Below, one piece after another: positions 14,837 through 23,864 of a stretch of DNA of 64,000 bases. The translations under genes were made by a program, and so were the position numbers. Each line of letters starts with the position of its first letter. Position 1 is the stretch's first letter. This DNA comes from Saccharopolyspora dendranthemae (GTDB lineage: Bacteria > Actinomycetota > Actinomycetes > Mycobacteriales > Pseudonocardiaceae). Below the pieces are notes generated by a model, which made no database searches, was not told where the DNA came from, and saw nothing but the letters and a program-made list of their open reading frames with translations. The stretch lies in the NCBI RefSeq assembly GCF_007829955.1, contig NZ_VIWX01000003.1:124001-188000 (forward strand). Reading direction: 5' to 3'.

Positions 14837-15655
14837 ATGGTCAGCATCGACGTATGGAACGCGGCGGTCGACTTCCCGATCTTCGACGCGAAGTCCCGCT
14901 CGCTGAAGAAGGCCGTCCTCGGCAAGGCCGGCGGCAAGATCGGCACCGACAGCAAGGTGCCGGTCATCGAGGCGCTGCACGACATCAACATGTCGCTGGG
15001 CGAAGGCGACCGGGTCGCGCTGGTCGGGCACAACGGCGCGGGCAAGTCCACGCTGCTGCGGCTGCTGTCGGGCATCTACGAGCCGACCCGGGGCAGCGCT
15101 CGCGTGGTCGGCAAGGTCGCGCCGGTCTTCGACCTCGGCGTCGGCATGGACCCGGAGATCTCCGGGTACGAGAACATCATCATCCGCGGTCTCTTCCTGG
15201 GCATGTCCCGCAAGGAGATGGAGAAGCGGATCGATGACATCGCCGAGTTCACCGAACTGGGCGACTACCTGGCGATGCCGCTGCGCACCTACTCCACCGG
15301 CATGCGGGTCCGGCTCGCGCTGGGCGTCGTGACCTCGATCGACCCCGAGATCCTGATCCTGGACGAGGGCATCGGCGCGGTCGACGCGGAGTTCCTGGAG
15401 AAGGCGCGGGACCGCCTCAACGACCTCGTGAAGCGATCCGGCATGCTTGTCTTCGCCTCGCACTCCGACGAGTTCCTCGTCGAGCTGTGCAGCACCGCGA
15501 TCTGGATGGACAAGGGCGGCATCCGCGAAGAGGGTTCGCTGCGCTCGGTCCTGACGCACTACAAGGGCTACGACCCCTTCAAAAACCTCAGTGACGAAAC
15601 CCTGGCCCGGATCGGCGAATCGCGGGCAACGATCGGGAGCGAAGAAGGCTCATGA
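14837..15655 (+). CDS. wzt: ABC transporter ATPase Wzt (galactan export)
   Basis: The 272-residue ATPase has Walker A GHNGAGKST (64-72), a signature YSTGM (152-156, the degenerate C-loop typical of polysaccharide exporters), Walker B ILILDEG (172-178) and a switch His in FASHSDEF. It lacks the long C-terminal glycan-binding domain of some Wzt proteins, like the mycobacterial protein. It powers the Wzm permease. The ATG at 14837 is 14 bases after the wzm stop, and the stop overlaps the glfT1 start (ATGA). Confidence 0.93.
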   Translation: MVSIDVWNAAVDFPIFDAKSRSLKKAVLGKAGGKIGTDSKVPVIEALHDINMSLGEGDRVALVGHNGAGKSTLLRLLSGIYEPTRGSARVVGKVAPVFDLGVGMDPEISGYENIIIRGLFLGMSRKEMEKRIDDIAEFTELGDYLAMPLRTYSTGMRVRLALGVVTSIDPEILILDEGIGAVDAEFLEKARDRLNDLVKRSGMLVFASHSDEFLVELCSTAIWMDKGGIREEGSLRSVLTHYKGYDPFKNLSDETLARIGESRATIGSEEGS

Positions 15656-16563
15656 GCACCGACTCCGCACAGCAGCTGCCCGCCGGATCCGTAGTCGCGG
15701 TCATCGTCACCAGGCATCGCCGTGAGCTGCTGGCCGAGTCCCTGAAGGTCATCGCGAGCCAGACCCGCCTGCCCGACCACCTGGTCGTGGTGGACAACGG
15801 TCCCGACCAGTCGGCCTCCGACGTGGTCGACGACTGCCCGGTGCCCTCCACCTACATCGGCTCGCAGCGCAACCTCGGCGGTGCCGGCGGCTTCGCGCTG
15901 GGCATGCTGACCGCGCTGTCGCTGGGCGCGGAGTGGGTGTGGCTGGGCGACGACGACGGCCGCCCGGCCGACGAGCACGCGCTGTCCACGCTGCTGGAGG
16001 TCGCCGAGAAGCGCCGGCTGGCCGCGGTGTCCCCGGTGGTGGTCAACATCGACACCCCCGACACGCTGGCGTTCCCGCTGCGCCGGGGCCTGACCTGGAA
16101 GCGCAAGGTCAACGAGCTGCCCGAGGACTTCCTGCCGGGCATCGCCTCGCTGTTCAACGGCGCGCTGTTCCGCGCCACCACGCTCGACGTCGTGGGCGTG
16201 CCGGACTACCGGTTGTTCTTCCGCGGCGACGAGGTGGAGATCCACCGCCGCCTGGTGCGCTCCGGACTGCCGTTCGGGACCACGTTCCGCACGAAGTTCC
16301 TGCACCCGGACGGTTCGGCGGAGTTCAAGCCGATGCTGGGCGGCCGGTTCCACGCCCAGGACCCCTCCGACGCCAACAAGCGCTACTACACCTACCGCAA
16401 CCGCGGTTACCTGCTCTCGCAGCCGGGGATGCGCAAGATCGGCGCGCTGGAGGTCGTCCGGTTCGGCCTGTACTTCGTGGTGCAGCGCAAGGACCCGAAG
16501 GCGTTCCGCGAGTGGCTGCGCCTGGTGATCCAGGGGCGCAAGGAACGCTTCTTCCGCCGCTGA
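15652..16563 (+). CDS. glfT1: Galactofuranosyltransferase GlfT1
   Basis: The 303-residue GT2 enzyme shows VVAVIVTRHRRELLAESLKVIASQT (nucleotide-binding strand), NLGGAGGFALGM (74-85) and the metal-binding GDDDG with Asp100-102. FRGDEVEIHRRL (about 189-200) follows the catalytic region. GlfT1 adds the first two galactofuranose residues to the decaprenyl-diphosphate-GlcNAc-rhamnose linker, on the cytoplasmic face. It is translationally coupled to wzt by an ATGA overlap. Homologous to Rv3782. Confidence 0.92.
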   Translation: MSTDSAQQLPAGSVVAVIVTRHRRELLAESLKVIASQTRLPDHLVVVDNGPDQSASDVVDDCPVPSTYIGSQRNLGGAGGFALGMLTALSLGAEWVWLGDDDGRPADEHALSTLLEVAEKRRLAAVSPVVVNIDTPDTLAFPLRRGLTWKRKVNELPEDFLPGIASLFNGALFRATTLDVVGVPDYRLFFRGDEVEIHRRLVRSGLPFGTTFRTKFLHPDGSAEFKPMLGGRFHAQDPSDANKRYYTYRNRGYLLSQPGMRKIGALEVVRFGLYFVVQRKDPKAFREWLRLVIQGRKERFFRR

Positions 16564-16575
16564 TGCACGACTTCC

Positions 16576-16616
16576 GCGAGCGGTCACCGGAACTCCCGGT
16601 GGCCGCTCGCTTTTTT
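16576..16616 (+). terminator. Rho-independent terminator of wzm-wzt-glfT1
   Basis: A 15-base-pair stem (GCGAGCGGTCACCGG against 16596-16610, one G-T pair) with a 5-base loop is followed by TTTTTT at 16611-16616, 12 bases after the glfT1 stop. It is the clearest intrinsic terminator in the window. Confidence 0.9.
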
Positions 16617-16767
16617 GCGCCCACTTCACATCGGACTCGATAACCGGACGATCACGGGACGCTGAGAAAGACCTGAGATCGAACTGAGTTCGCAGCTCAA
16701 CGCGTTACCGCTGGTGTCGATTCGCACACCTCCGGAATGCCGCGAAAGCGCCCGGACCAGCAACTAC

Positions 16768-16773
16768 TATTCT
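16768..16773 (+). promoter_or_regulatory. -10 box for the first emb gene (leaderless start)
   Basis: TATTCT ends 6 bases before GTG 16780. It separates emb transcription from the terminated upstream operon. Confidence 0.55.
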
Positions 16774-16779
16774 CCTTTC

Positions 16780-19700
16780 GTGCTCAGTGGCCAGGAAGAC
16801 AGCCGCCGAACGGACGACCCTTCGGCGAACAACGGGACCGACCGACCGTCAGCCCGACGGTTGAAGCTCTTCGCGTCCGTTCTGGGGTTGCTGGGCACGG
16901 TGCTCGCGCTGGCGGTGCCGTTCCTTCCCGTCAACCACGACATCACGACCCTGAAGTGGCCGACCTCGGAAGGCACCAAGTCGGTGTCGGCTCCGCTGAT
17001 CAGCTACTCGCCGCTGTGGCTCAACGCCGAGATCCCCTGCGCCTCGGCGCGCAGCCTCGACGCGCGCACCACCGGTCCCGCCGTCGTGCTGAGCACCAAC
17101 CCGCCGTCGTCGGACTACGGCAAGCTCACCGGCCTGACGCTGCAGGTCGACAACGGCCAGCTGACCCTCCTGACCAAGGGCCAACAGGTCGGCACCGCGG
17201 CGCTGCCCGCGGGCGACTGCGCGATCTCCCTGCACTCGGACGGTTTCGGCAGCACCGCCAGCGTCGGCGACCAGTCGATCGCCAACTCGCGCGGTGACCA
17301 GCGCCCGCAGCTGACGGGCATCTACTCGGGCATCGACGACCGCGTCGACGACGTGCGCGGCCTGTCGTTCGAGGCGCGCGTGGACACCCGTTACGAGAGC
17401 CAGGCGACGCCGCTGAAGCTGGCCGTCATCGCGCTCACCGTGCTGGCCTTCATCGGCTCGGTGATCTGTCTGCGCCGCCTGGACGTGCGCGCCGGCCGAC
17501 GTCCCCCGAAGTGGCTGGCGGTCGGGTGGTGGAGACCGACCTTCCGGGACATCGCCGTCATAGGCTCGCTGCTGGTGTGGTGGGTCGTCGGTGCGATGAC
17601 CTCGGACGACGGCTACATCCTCAACATCGCGCGCACGCGCGAGAGCTTCGGCTACATCAGCAACTACTACCGGTGGTTCGGCGTCCCGGAGGCACCGTTC
17701 GGCTGGTTCTACGAGCTGTACTCGGTGTGGGTGCAGGTCTCCACGGCCACGCCGTGGGTGCGGCTGCCCGCGCTGCTGATGGGCATCGTCAGCTGGCTGC
17801 TGATCTCCCGCGAGGTGCTGCCGAGACTGGGCCAGCAGGTCCGGCGCAGCAACGCGGCGGGATGGGCCGCCGCGGCGGTCTTCCTGGCGTTCTGGCTGCC
17901 CTACAACAACGGCCTGCGCCCCGAGCCGGTCGTCGTGCTGTTCTCGCTGCTGGCGCTGTGCGCCGTCGAGCGCGCCGTGGCCACCGACCGGCTGATGCCC
18001 GCCGCTCTGGGTCTGGTGGTCGCCGCGCTGTCGGTGGGTGCCAACCCGCACGGCATGGTGTCCGTGCTGCCGTTCGTGGCCGCCCTCAAGCCGCTGTTCC
18101 AGCTGGTCCGCAAGCGAGCACTGGAGTTCGGCTGGCTGCCGGTGCTGGCACCGATCGCCTCCTCCGGGTTCGTGATCCTGACCCTGGTGTTCGCCGACCA
18201 GACCTGGCAGTCGGTCATGGACGCGACCGAGCTGCGCACCGACATCGGCCCGAGCCAGAGCTGGTACGAGGAGCTCAGCCGCTACAACCTGCTGTTCAGC
18301 CCCACGGCGGACGGTTCGCTGACGCGTCGGTTCCCGGTGCTGCTGGTCATCCTGTGCCTCGTGACCTGCGCGGTCGTGCTGCTGCGCCGGGGCCGCATCC
18401 GCGGTGCCGCGCTGGCTCCGAGCCGGCGCCTGCTGGCGATCACCGCCATGTCCTTCCTCGTGCTGGTGCTGACCCCCACCAAGTGGTCGCACCACTTCGG
18501 GATCTTCGCGGCGACCGGCGGTGCGCTGGCAGCGCTGACCGCGCTCGCCACCAGCAGCACCGTGCTGCGCTCCAGGCGCAACCGGGCGGTGTTCCTCGCG
18601 GGGCTGCTGGTGATCCTGGCGTTCGCCGCCACCGGCCCCAACGCGTGGTGGTACGTCTCCGGGTGGGGTGTGCCCTGGTTCAACATGCCGCCGCAGCTCA
18701 AGGGCAGGCACCTGAGCACGATCCTGCTGATCATCGCGTTCATCACGCTGGTCGTGGCGTTCGTCGAGCACCTGCGGATCGACCCGCACAACCCGAAGGT
18801 CGTCGACGAGCGCTTCACCCGCGAGGAAGGGCGCAGCCGGGCGCTGCGGATGGGCACCGCGCCGCTGTCGATCATCTGCGCGCTGCTGGTGCTGTTCGAA
18901 CTGGCGAACTTCGGCAAGGTCATCGAGAAGCAGTGGGGCAGTTACAGCCTCGGCGCGGACAACATCAAGCAGATCGTGGGCACCAGCTGCGGCCTGTCCG
19001 ACTACATCTACGTCGAGACGAACCCGCGGTCCGGGATGTTGCGCGTCTCCCCCGACCAGCCGTCCACGGCGGCGCCGTCGGAGGACAAGGACATCGGCGT
19101 CCCGCCCAAGCGGCTGCAGGACAAGGAAGACGCCGACGAGTACATGCGGGCGAAGCTGCAGGGCTTCAACCGGCCCGGCCTGCCGCCGGGCGACGGCACC
19201 GACCCGCAGGAACCCAACTGGAAGCCGCCGCACCAGTTCGGCAACGACAACGCACCCGTGTGGGGCAGCTACGACGCCGCTGCCATCGGCACCGGTGAGC
19301 TGCGCACCCAGTGGTACGACCTGCCGGAGCGCGCGCAGCGCGGCGAGGTGCCGGTCGTGCTGTCGCTGGCCGGCGCCGAGCTGGGCGCGAACTCGGTGGC
19401 GCTGGAGTTCGGCGAGGACTCCCCGGACGGCTTCCGGGTCACCGAGCGCAAGTACGTGGTGCAGCGGGACGGCGGACCGGGCTGGCGGGACTTCCGCTAC
19501 ACCATCGGCGGCAAGTCCGAAGGCGCCACGAAGATGCGCGTCGTCGCCGTGGACAACTCGCTCGGCCCGAACGGCTGGGTGGCGGTCAGCGCCCCGCGCG
19601 CGCCGCAGCTGGTGAACATGACCGACTTCGTCGGCGACCAGCCGACGTTCGTGGAGTGGACGGCCGCGCTGGTGCACCCGTGCATGCAGCTTCCGCCCGT

Positions 19701-20076
19701 GCACCACGGCGTCGCCGAGATCCCGAAGTTCCGGGTCTCCGCGGGTGCCGAGGTCCGCGACATCGGTCAGGGCTGGTCGTCCCCGGACGCCGGCGGGCCG
19801 TTCGGCTGGCTGAACGTGGCGACGAGCATGCGCGAGCTGCCGACGTACATGAAGAACAACATCCACCGGGACTGGGGTTCGCTGTACGCGGTCGACCCGT
19901 ACGACGCGGACGCGGTGCCCGCTCAGTCGGCCATGGACGTCCACACGGAGACGCACTGGGGCCGGTGGTCCCCCGGACCGCTACCGAAGTCGCTGCAGCT
20001 GCCGGGCGACGTCCCCAGCTCCGACGACCGCAACGACGTCAAGGGCTTCGAAGCCCCCGAGGAGTCCGACCAGTAA
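16780..20076 (+). CDS. Arabinosyltransferase, EmbA/B/C family (copy 1)
   Basis: The 1098-residue GT-C enzyme has about 13 membrane helices. The first periplasmic domain follows helix 1 (LFASVLGLLGTVLALAVPFLPV). The catalytic loop holds Asp276-Asp277 (TSDDGYILNIARTRESFGYISNYYRWFGVPEAPFGW), and the conserved TPTKWSHHFG precedes the last helices. A large C-terminal carbohydrate-binding domain runs from about 750 with WYDLPERAQRG and NGWVAVSAPRAPQL. It transfers arabinofuranose from decaprenyl-phosphoarabinose outside the membrane. Which of EmbA, B or C it equals cannot be told by eye. GTG 16780 is chosen over an upstream GTG at 16714 because of the -10 box. Confidence 0.92.
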   Translation: MLSGQEDSRRTDDPSANNGTDRPSARRLKLFASVLGLLGTVLALAVPFLPVNHDITTLKWPTSEGTKSVSAPLISYSPLWLNAEIPCASARSLDARTTGPAVVLSTNPPSSDYGKLTGLTLQVDNGQLTLLTKGQQVGTAALPAGDCAISLHSDGFGSTASVGDQSIANSRGDQRPQLTGIYSGIDDRVDDVRGLSFEARVDTRYESQATPLKLAVIALTVLAFIGSVICLRRLDVRAGRRPPKWLAVGWWRPTFRDIAVIGSLLVWWVVGAMTSDDGYILNIARTRESFGYISNYYRWFGVPEAPFGWFYELYSVWVQVSTATPWVRLPALLMGIVSWLLISREVLPRLGQQVRRSNAAGWAAAAVFLAFWLPYNNGLRPEPVVVLFSLLALCAVERAVATDRLMPAALGLVVAALSVGANPHGMVSVLPFVAALKPLFQLVRKRALEFGWLPVLAPIASSGFVILTLVFADQTWQSVMDATELRTDIGPSQSWYEELSRYNLLFSPTADGSLTRRFPVLLVILCLVTCAVVLLRRGRIRGAALAPSRRLLAITAMSFLVLVLTPTKWSHHFGIFAATGGALAALTALATSSTVLRSRRNRAVFLAGLLVILAFAATGPNAWWYVSGWGVPWFNMPPQLKGRHLSTILLIIAFITLVVAFVEHLRIDPHNPKVVDERFTREEGRSRALRMGTAPLSIICALLVLFELANFGKVIEKQWGSYSLGADNIKQIVGTSCGLSDYIYVETNPRSGMLRVSPDQPSTAAPSEDKDIGVPPKRLQDKEDADEYMRAKLQGFNRPGLPPGDGTDPQEPNWKPPHQFGNDNAPVWGSYDAAAIGTGELRTQWYDLPERAQRGEVPVVLSLAGAELGANSVALEFGEDSPDGFRVTERKYVVQRDGGPGWRDFRYTIGGKSEGATKMRVVAVDNSLGPNGWVAVSAPRAPQLVNMTDFVGDQPTFVEWTAALVHPCMQLPPVHHGVAEIPKFRVSAGAEVRDIGQGWSSPDAGGPFGWLNVATSMRELPTYMKNNIHRDWGSLYAVDPYDADAVPAQSAMDVHTETHWGRWSPGPLPKSLQLPGDVPSSDDRNDVKGFEAPEESDQ

Positions 20077-20089
20077 GGCGCGACCTCAC

Positions 20090-20167
20090 CAAGTCCCAGT
20101 TTTAGTCCAAACTGAGCCGACATTTCGGACATGATCATGGCTCGGTTTGGACTAAAACTGGGACTTG
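20090..20167. repeat. Palindrome family B, copy 1
   Basis: A perfect 23-base-pair stem joins 20090-20112 (containing GTCCCAGTTTTAGTCC) to 20145-20167. Inside is a second short GAGCC/GGCTC pairing and a loop with CATGATCATG. It begins 13 bases after the emb stop. A near-identical copy, including the loop, lies at 44481-44563. Confidence 0.9.
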
Positions 20168-20292
20168 CCCTGAATTCACCCGGCAGAACTCGGCGTCCCG
20201 ACCGGGGGACCGCCGAGTCAGAACCGGGGGGCCGCCTGGTCCGCAGCCGCGGGGTGGTCGGGAGCCCGGGTGTGGGGCTCTCCTGTTCTCTT

Positions 20293-20383
20293 CCGGGGAT
20301 GGGGGCTGGCGGCTCCCCGGGATGGGGCTGGTGGCTTCCCGGGGATGGGGCTGGCGGCTCCCCGGGATGGGGCTGGTGGCTCG
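20293..20383 (+). repeat. G-rich minisatellite, four units of 22-24 bases
   Basis: The unit CGGGATGGGGCTGGTGGCTCC recurs at 20293-20316, 20317-20339, 20340-20361 and 20362-20383, alternating GGCGG and GGTGG versions. It lies in the 456-base gap between the convergent emb and gtrA genes. Runs of four or more G per unit could allow G-quadruplex folding on the + strand. No gene is supported in 20168-20478. Confidence 0.8.
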
Positions 20384-20478
20384 GGTGGTCCTCGCCGGCG
20401 CCGTGCGGGGTGCGGTGGGCTGGTCGTAGTGCTGAGCTCGTGTTCGGCGGTGCGTTGGGCGCCTTCGGGTGGAGATGA

Positions 20479-20514
20479 CGAAGGGCGCCCGGCCAGGTGG
20501 CCGAGCGCCCTTCG
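20479..20514 (-). terminator. Hairpin terminator of gtrA
   Basis: CGAAGGGCGC (20479-20488) pairs with GCGCCCTTCG (20505-20514), and an inner CGGCCA/TGGCCG pairing extends it. It lies 18 bases beyond the gtrA stop. Confidence 0.7.
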
Positions 20515-20532
20515 AAGCGGTGTTCGCGTGGG

Positions 20533-20964
20533 TCAGTCGCGGAAGATGAGGAGCTTGAGCATCACGAAGTTGATCATCGTCCCGAGCCCCTGGGCGATGA
20601 CCCAGAACAGCGTGAACTGCCAGGCAGCCTGCGCGTCGAACACCACGCACAGCAGCTGGTTGGTGCCGATGTTCACGAAGAACGTCGTGGTGTAGAGCAC
20701 GGCGAAGGCCCCGGCCTTCGCGGTGGTGTTGCCCTGGCCCGCGCCCTGGAAGGTGAACTTCCGGTTGATCACGTAGGACGCCGTGGTGCCCAGGATGAAC
20801 GAGATCGACTTGGACAACCAGACCGGCCAGCCCAGCACGCCCAGCAGCAGCGAGTACGTGCCGAAGTCGATGACCGCGCAGCCACCGCCGATCACGATGA
20901 AGCGCGTCAGCTGGGCCACGAGACCCAGCTTCTTCTGGTCGGCTGCGGTATCGGCCACTGTCAC
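20533..20964 (-). CDS. GtrA family membrane protein (Rv3789-like)
   Basis: The 143-residue protein has four predicted helices and the GtrA family pattern: LTRFIVIGGGCAVIDFGTYSLLL, SKSISFILGTTASYVINRKFTF and LFWVIAQGLGTMINFVMLKLLIFRD. GtrA proteins are proposed flippases or membrane partners for polyprenyl-linked sugars. In M. tuberculosis Rv3789 lies directly before dprE1 and has been linked to arabinan assembly. Here it lies directly before dprE1 but points the other way. GTG 20964 is the likely start (AAGG upstream); GTG 20958 is also possible. Confidence 0.88.
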   Translation of the reverse strand: MTVADTAADQKKLGLVAQLTRFIVIGGGCAVIDFGTYSLLLGVLGWPVWLSKSISFILGTTASYVINRKFTFQGAGQGNTTAKAGAFAVLYTTTFFVNIGTNQLLCVVFDAQAAWQFTLFWVIAQGLGTMINFVMLKLLIFRD

Positions 20965-21125
20965 AGGTTCACCTTCACGTAACGACGGCAGGACCAAACG
21001 CCCAGGACCGTCCGCGTCAGGATGCCCTGATCGCGGCACACACGTCCCCCGCGAGTGTAGCGATGACGCTTCGCGATCCCCCGGGGACCGCTCGTACCCG
21101 GCGGTAGAAGAACCCGATGCGCGGA

Positions 21126-21131
21126 TAGACT
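21126..21131 (+). promoter_or_regulatory. -10 box for the dprE1-dprE1-dprE2 operon (leaderless start)
   Basis: TAGACT ends 7 bases before GTG 21139. No ribosome binding site lies between. It is the only promoter candidate I see for the three coupled genes. Confidence 0.55.
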
Positions 21132-21138
21132 CGGCTGG

Positions 21139-22503
21139 GTGGGATCGGTAAAGGACGAGTTGCAGACGCTGACCGGCTGGGGACGCACGTCGCCCACCAG
21201 GGCACACGTCGTCAGCACTCCGGACGTCGAGGTCATCGCCGAGACGGTCCGGAAGGCGGGCGAACGCGGCGTCATCGCGCGCGGCCTGGGCCGCAGCTAC
21301 GGCGATCCATCGCAGAACGCGGGCGGCACGGTCATCGACATGACCGCTCTGGACCGCGTGCACAAGATCGATGTCGATGACGCCGTGGTGGACGTCGACG
21401 CCGGGGTCTCGCTGGACACCCTGATGCGCCGGCTGCTGCCGCACGGGCTGTGGATCCCCGTGCTGCCGGGCACCCGCCAGGTCACCATCGGCGGTGCCAT
21501 CAGCTCCGACATCCACGGCAAGAACCACCACTCGCAGGGCAGCTTCGGCAGTCACGTGCTGTCGCTGGACCTGCTCACCGCGGACGGCGAGGTCCGCACC
21601 CTCAAGCCCGAGGGCACGACCTCGGAGCTGTTCTGGGCGACGGTCGGGGGCATGGGCCTGACCGGCATCATCGTCAGGGCCACCGTCAAGCTCAAGCGCG
21701 TCGAGACCGCGTACTTCGTGGTCGACAACGTGCAGACGAAGAACCTGGACGAGCTGATCGAGCACTTCACCGACGGCTCGGACGCCAACTACGTGTACTC
21801 GGTGGCCTGGTTCGACTCGCTCGCCCGCGGGGAGAACCTGGGACGCGCGCTGCTGACCCGCGGCAACTCGGCGAAGCTGGAAGACCTGCCGAAGAAGCTG
21901 CGCAAGGACCCGCTGAGGTTCAACGCCCCGCAGCTGATGACCGCTCCCCCGGTCTTCCCGAACGGGCTGGTCAACAAGTACACGATCACCGCGTTCAACG
22001 AGGTCTGGTACCGCAAGGCACCGACCAAGCACGGCGCGGTGCAGAACATCACGCAGTTCTTCCACCCGCTGGACCTGGTCGGCGAGTGGAACCGCATCTA
22101 CGGCCCGAACGGCTTCCTGCAGTACCAGTTCATGGTGCCGTTCGGCCAGGAAACGATGTTCCGCCGGTCCATCGACAAGATCAGCGCCTCGGGCCACGTG
22201 TCGTTCCTGAACGTGCTCAAGACCTTCGGCCCGGGCAACGACGCCCCGATGTCCTTCCCCCGGGAAGGCTGGACGCTGACCGTCGACATCCCGATCACAC
22301 CGGGGCTGGACCGGCTCTGCCAGGAGCTGGACGAGATGGTCCTCGACGCCGGAGGCCGGTTGTACCTGGCCAAGGAGTCGCGGACCACTGCCGAGATGAT
22401 CGAGAAGATGTATCCGCGCATCGACGAGTGGCGCAAGATTCGCGCCGGAGTCGACCCGCAGGGCATCTTCGTCTCCGACCTTTCGCGAAGGCTGGGCCTG
22501 TGA
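21139..22503 (+). CDS. DprE1-like FAD oxidoreductase, divergent paralogue (Cys to Thr)
   Basis: The 454-residue protein aligns end to end with DprE1, the decaprenylphosphoryl-ribose 2'-oxidase. It has the FAD-binding [17 protein letters not shown] (47-63), [21 protein letters not shown] and a C-terminal [30 protein letters not shown]. At the position of the benzothiazinone-target cysteine (Cys387 in M. tuberculosis, GWNICVDFP) it has Thr381 (GWTLTVDIP). The next gene keeps the Cys. It may be a second oxidase with altered substrate or a naturally inhibitor-tolerant form. Its stop overlaps the next start (GTGA). Confidence 0.88.
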   Translation: MGSVKDELQTLTGWGRTSPTRAHVVSTPDVEVIAETVRKAGERGVIARGLGRSYGDPSQNAGGTVIDMTALDRVHKIDVDDAVVDVDAGVSLDTLMRRLLPHGLWIPVLPGTRQVTIGGAISSDIHGKNHHSQGSFGSHVLSLDLLTADGEVRTLKPEGTTSELFWATVGGMGLTGIIVRATVKLKRVETAYFVVDNVQTKNLDELIEHFTDGSDANYVYSVAWFDSLARGENLGRALLTRGNSAKLEDLPKKLRKDPLRFNAPQLMTAPPVFPNGLVNKYTITAFNEVWYRKAPTKHGAVQNITQFFHPLDLVGEWNRIYGPNGFLQYQFMVPFGQETMFRRSIDKISASGHVSFLNVLKTFGPGNDAPMSFPREGWTLTVDIPITPGLDRLCQELDEMVLDAGGRLYLAKESRTTAEMIEKMYPRIDEWRKIRAGVDPQGIFVSDLSRRLGL

Positions 22504-23864
22504 CCGCAGCAATGGAGAACCGCACGCTGACCGGTTGGGCACGAACCGCGCCGTCCCGGGCGCGCGTGCTCAGCACGACCGACGTCGACGCCATCGCCGA
22601 GGCGGTGCGCACCGCCGACGAGCGGGGCGTCATCGCCCGCGGCCTGGGCCGCAGCTACGGCGACGTCGCGCAGAACGCCGGTGGCGTGGTCATCGACATG
22701 ACCGCGCTCAACCGCGTTCACGACATCAACCCGGACACCGCCATCGTCGACGTCGACGCGGGCGTGAGCCTGGAAGAGCTGATGAAGGCCGCGCTGCCCT
22801 ACGGCCTGTGGGTCCCGGTGCTGCCGGGCACCCGGCAGGTCACGGTGGGTGGCGCGATCGCCAACGACATCCACGGCAAGAACCACCACAGCGCGGGCAG
22901 CTTCGGCAACCACGTGGTGGCGATGGACCTGCTGACCGCCGACGGCGAGATCCGCACCATCACGCCGAACGGACCGGACGCCGAGCTGTTCTGGGCGACC
23001 GTCGCGGGCATCGGCCTGACCGGCATCATCCTGCGCGCCTCGATCCGGATGACCCGGACCGAGACCGCGTACTTCATCGCCGACGCCGACCGGACCGCGA
23101 ACCTCGACGAGACGATCGAGCTGTTCAACGACGGTTCCGACGACAAGTACACCTACTCGTCGGCGTGGTTCGACTCGATGTCCACCGGCGCGAAGATGGG
23201 GCGCGGCGCGTTCGGCCGCGGTTCGCTGGCCACTCTCGACCAGCTGCCGCCGAAGCTGCGCGCCGACCCGCTGAAGTTCGACGCGCCGCAGCTGCTGACG
23301 CTGCCGGACGTCTTCCCGCCGCGGCTGGCCAACAAGCTGACCTTCGGCACCATCGGCGAGCTCTACTACTGGAAGACGCCGAAGCGCGGCCGGGACCTGA
23401 TCCAGAACCTGACGGCCTTCTACCACCCGCTGGACCTCATCGGGGAGTGGAGCCGCGCGTACGGTTCGCAGGGCTTCGCGCAGTACCAGTTCTCGCTGCC
23501 CTACGGCAAGGACGAGGACCTCAAGCGGATCCTCCGCAAGGTCGCCGAGTCCGGCCACGTCTCGTTCCTCAACGTCATCAAGAAGATGGGCGAGGGCAAC
23601 CGGGCACCGCTGTCCTACCCGCACCCCGGCTGGCTGGTGTGCCTGGACTTCCCGATCGTCGACGGTCTGGGCAAGTTCTGCACCGAGCTGGACGAGGACG
23701 TGCTGTCCCTCGGCGGCCGGCTCTACACCGCCAAGGACTCGCGGACGTCCGCGGAGACGTTCCACCAGATGTACCCGCGGGTGGACGAGTTCACCAAGAT
23801 CCGCCAGACCATTGACCCCGAAGGCAAATTCGCCTCAGACATGAGCCGGAGGCTTGAGCTGTGA
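22500..23864 (+). CDS. dprE1: Decaprenylphosphoryl-beta-D-ribose 2'-oxidase DprE1
   Basis: The 454-residue flavoenzyme keeps all DprE1 features: [38 protein letters not shown], and Cys381 in GWLVCLDFP, equal to the mycobacterial active-site Cys387. It ends with [15 protein letters not shown] and [11 protein letters not shown], nearly the M. tuberculosis sequence. It oxidises decaprenyl-phosphoribose to the 2-keto form, which DprE2 then reduces to decaprenyl-phosphoarabinose, the donor for Emb proteins. It starts at GTG 22500, overlapping the stop of its paralogue by 4 bases, and its own stop overlaps dprE2 the same way, so all three are coupled. Confidence 0.95.
   Translation: MTAAMENRTLTGWARTAPSRARVLSTTDVDAIAEAVRTADERGVIARGLGRSYGDVAQNAGGVVIDMTALNRVHDINPDTAIVDVDAGVSLEELMKAALPYGLWVPVLPGTRQVTVGGAIANDIHGKNHHSAGSFGNHVVAMDLLTADGEIRTITPNGPDAELFWATVAGIGLTGIILRASIRMTRTETAYFIADADRTANLDETIELFNDGSDDKYTYSSAWFDSMSTGAKMGRGAFGRGSLATLDQLPPKLRADPLKFDAPQLLTLPDVFPPRLANKLTFGTIGELYYWKTPKRGRDLIQNLTAFYHPLDLIGEWSRAYGSQGFAQYQFSLPYGKDEDLKRILRKVAESGHVSFLNVIKKMGEGNRAPLSYPHPGWLVCLDFPIVDGLGKFCTELDEDVLSLGGRLYTAKDSRTSAETFHQMYPRVDEFTKIRQTIDPEGKFASDMSRRLEL

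Noticed and set aside
16849..19956. A 1035-codon minus-strand frame across emb copy 1
   Set aside because: Antisense artefact rich in His/Arg/Gln with no recognisable family.
20293..20383. CRISPR array
   Set aside because: Units are head-to-tail with no unique spacers and no cas genes nearby.
20133..20478. A small gene covering palindrome B1 and the minisatellite
   Set aside because: Its translation is just the repeat (Gly/Trp/Pro/Ser) and begins inside the palindrome loop.
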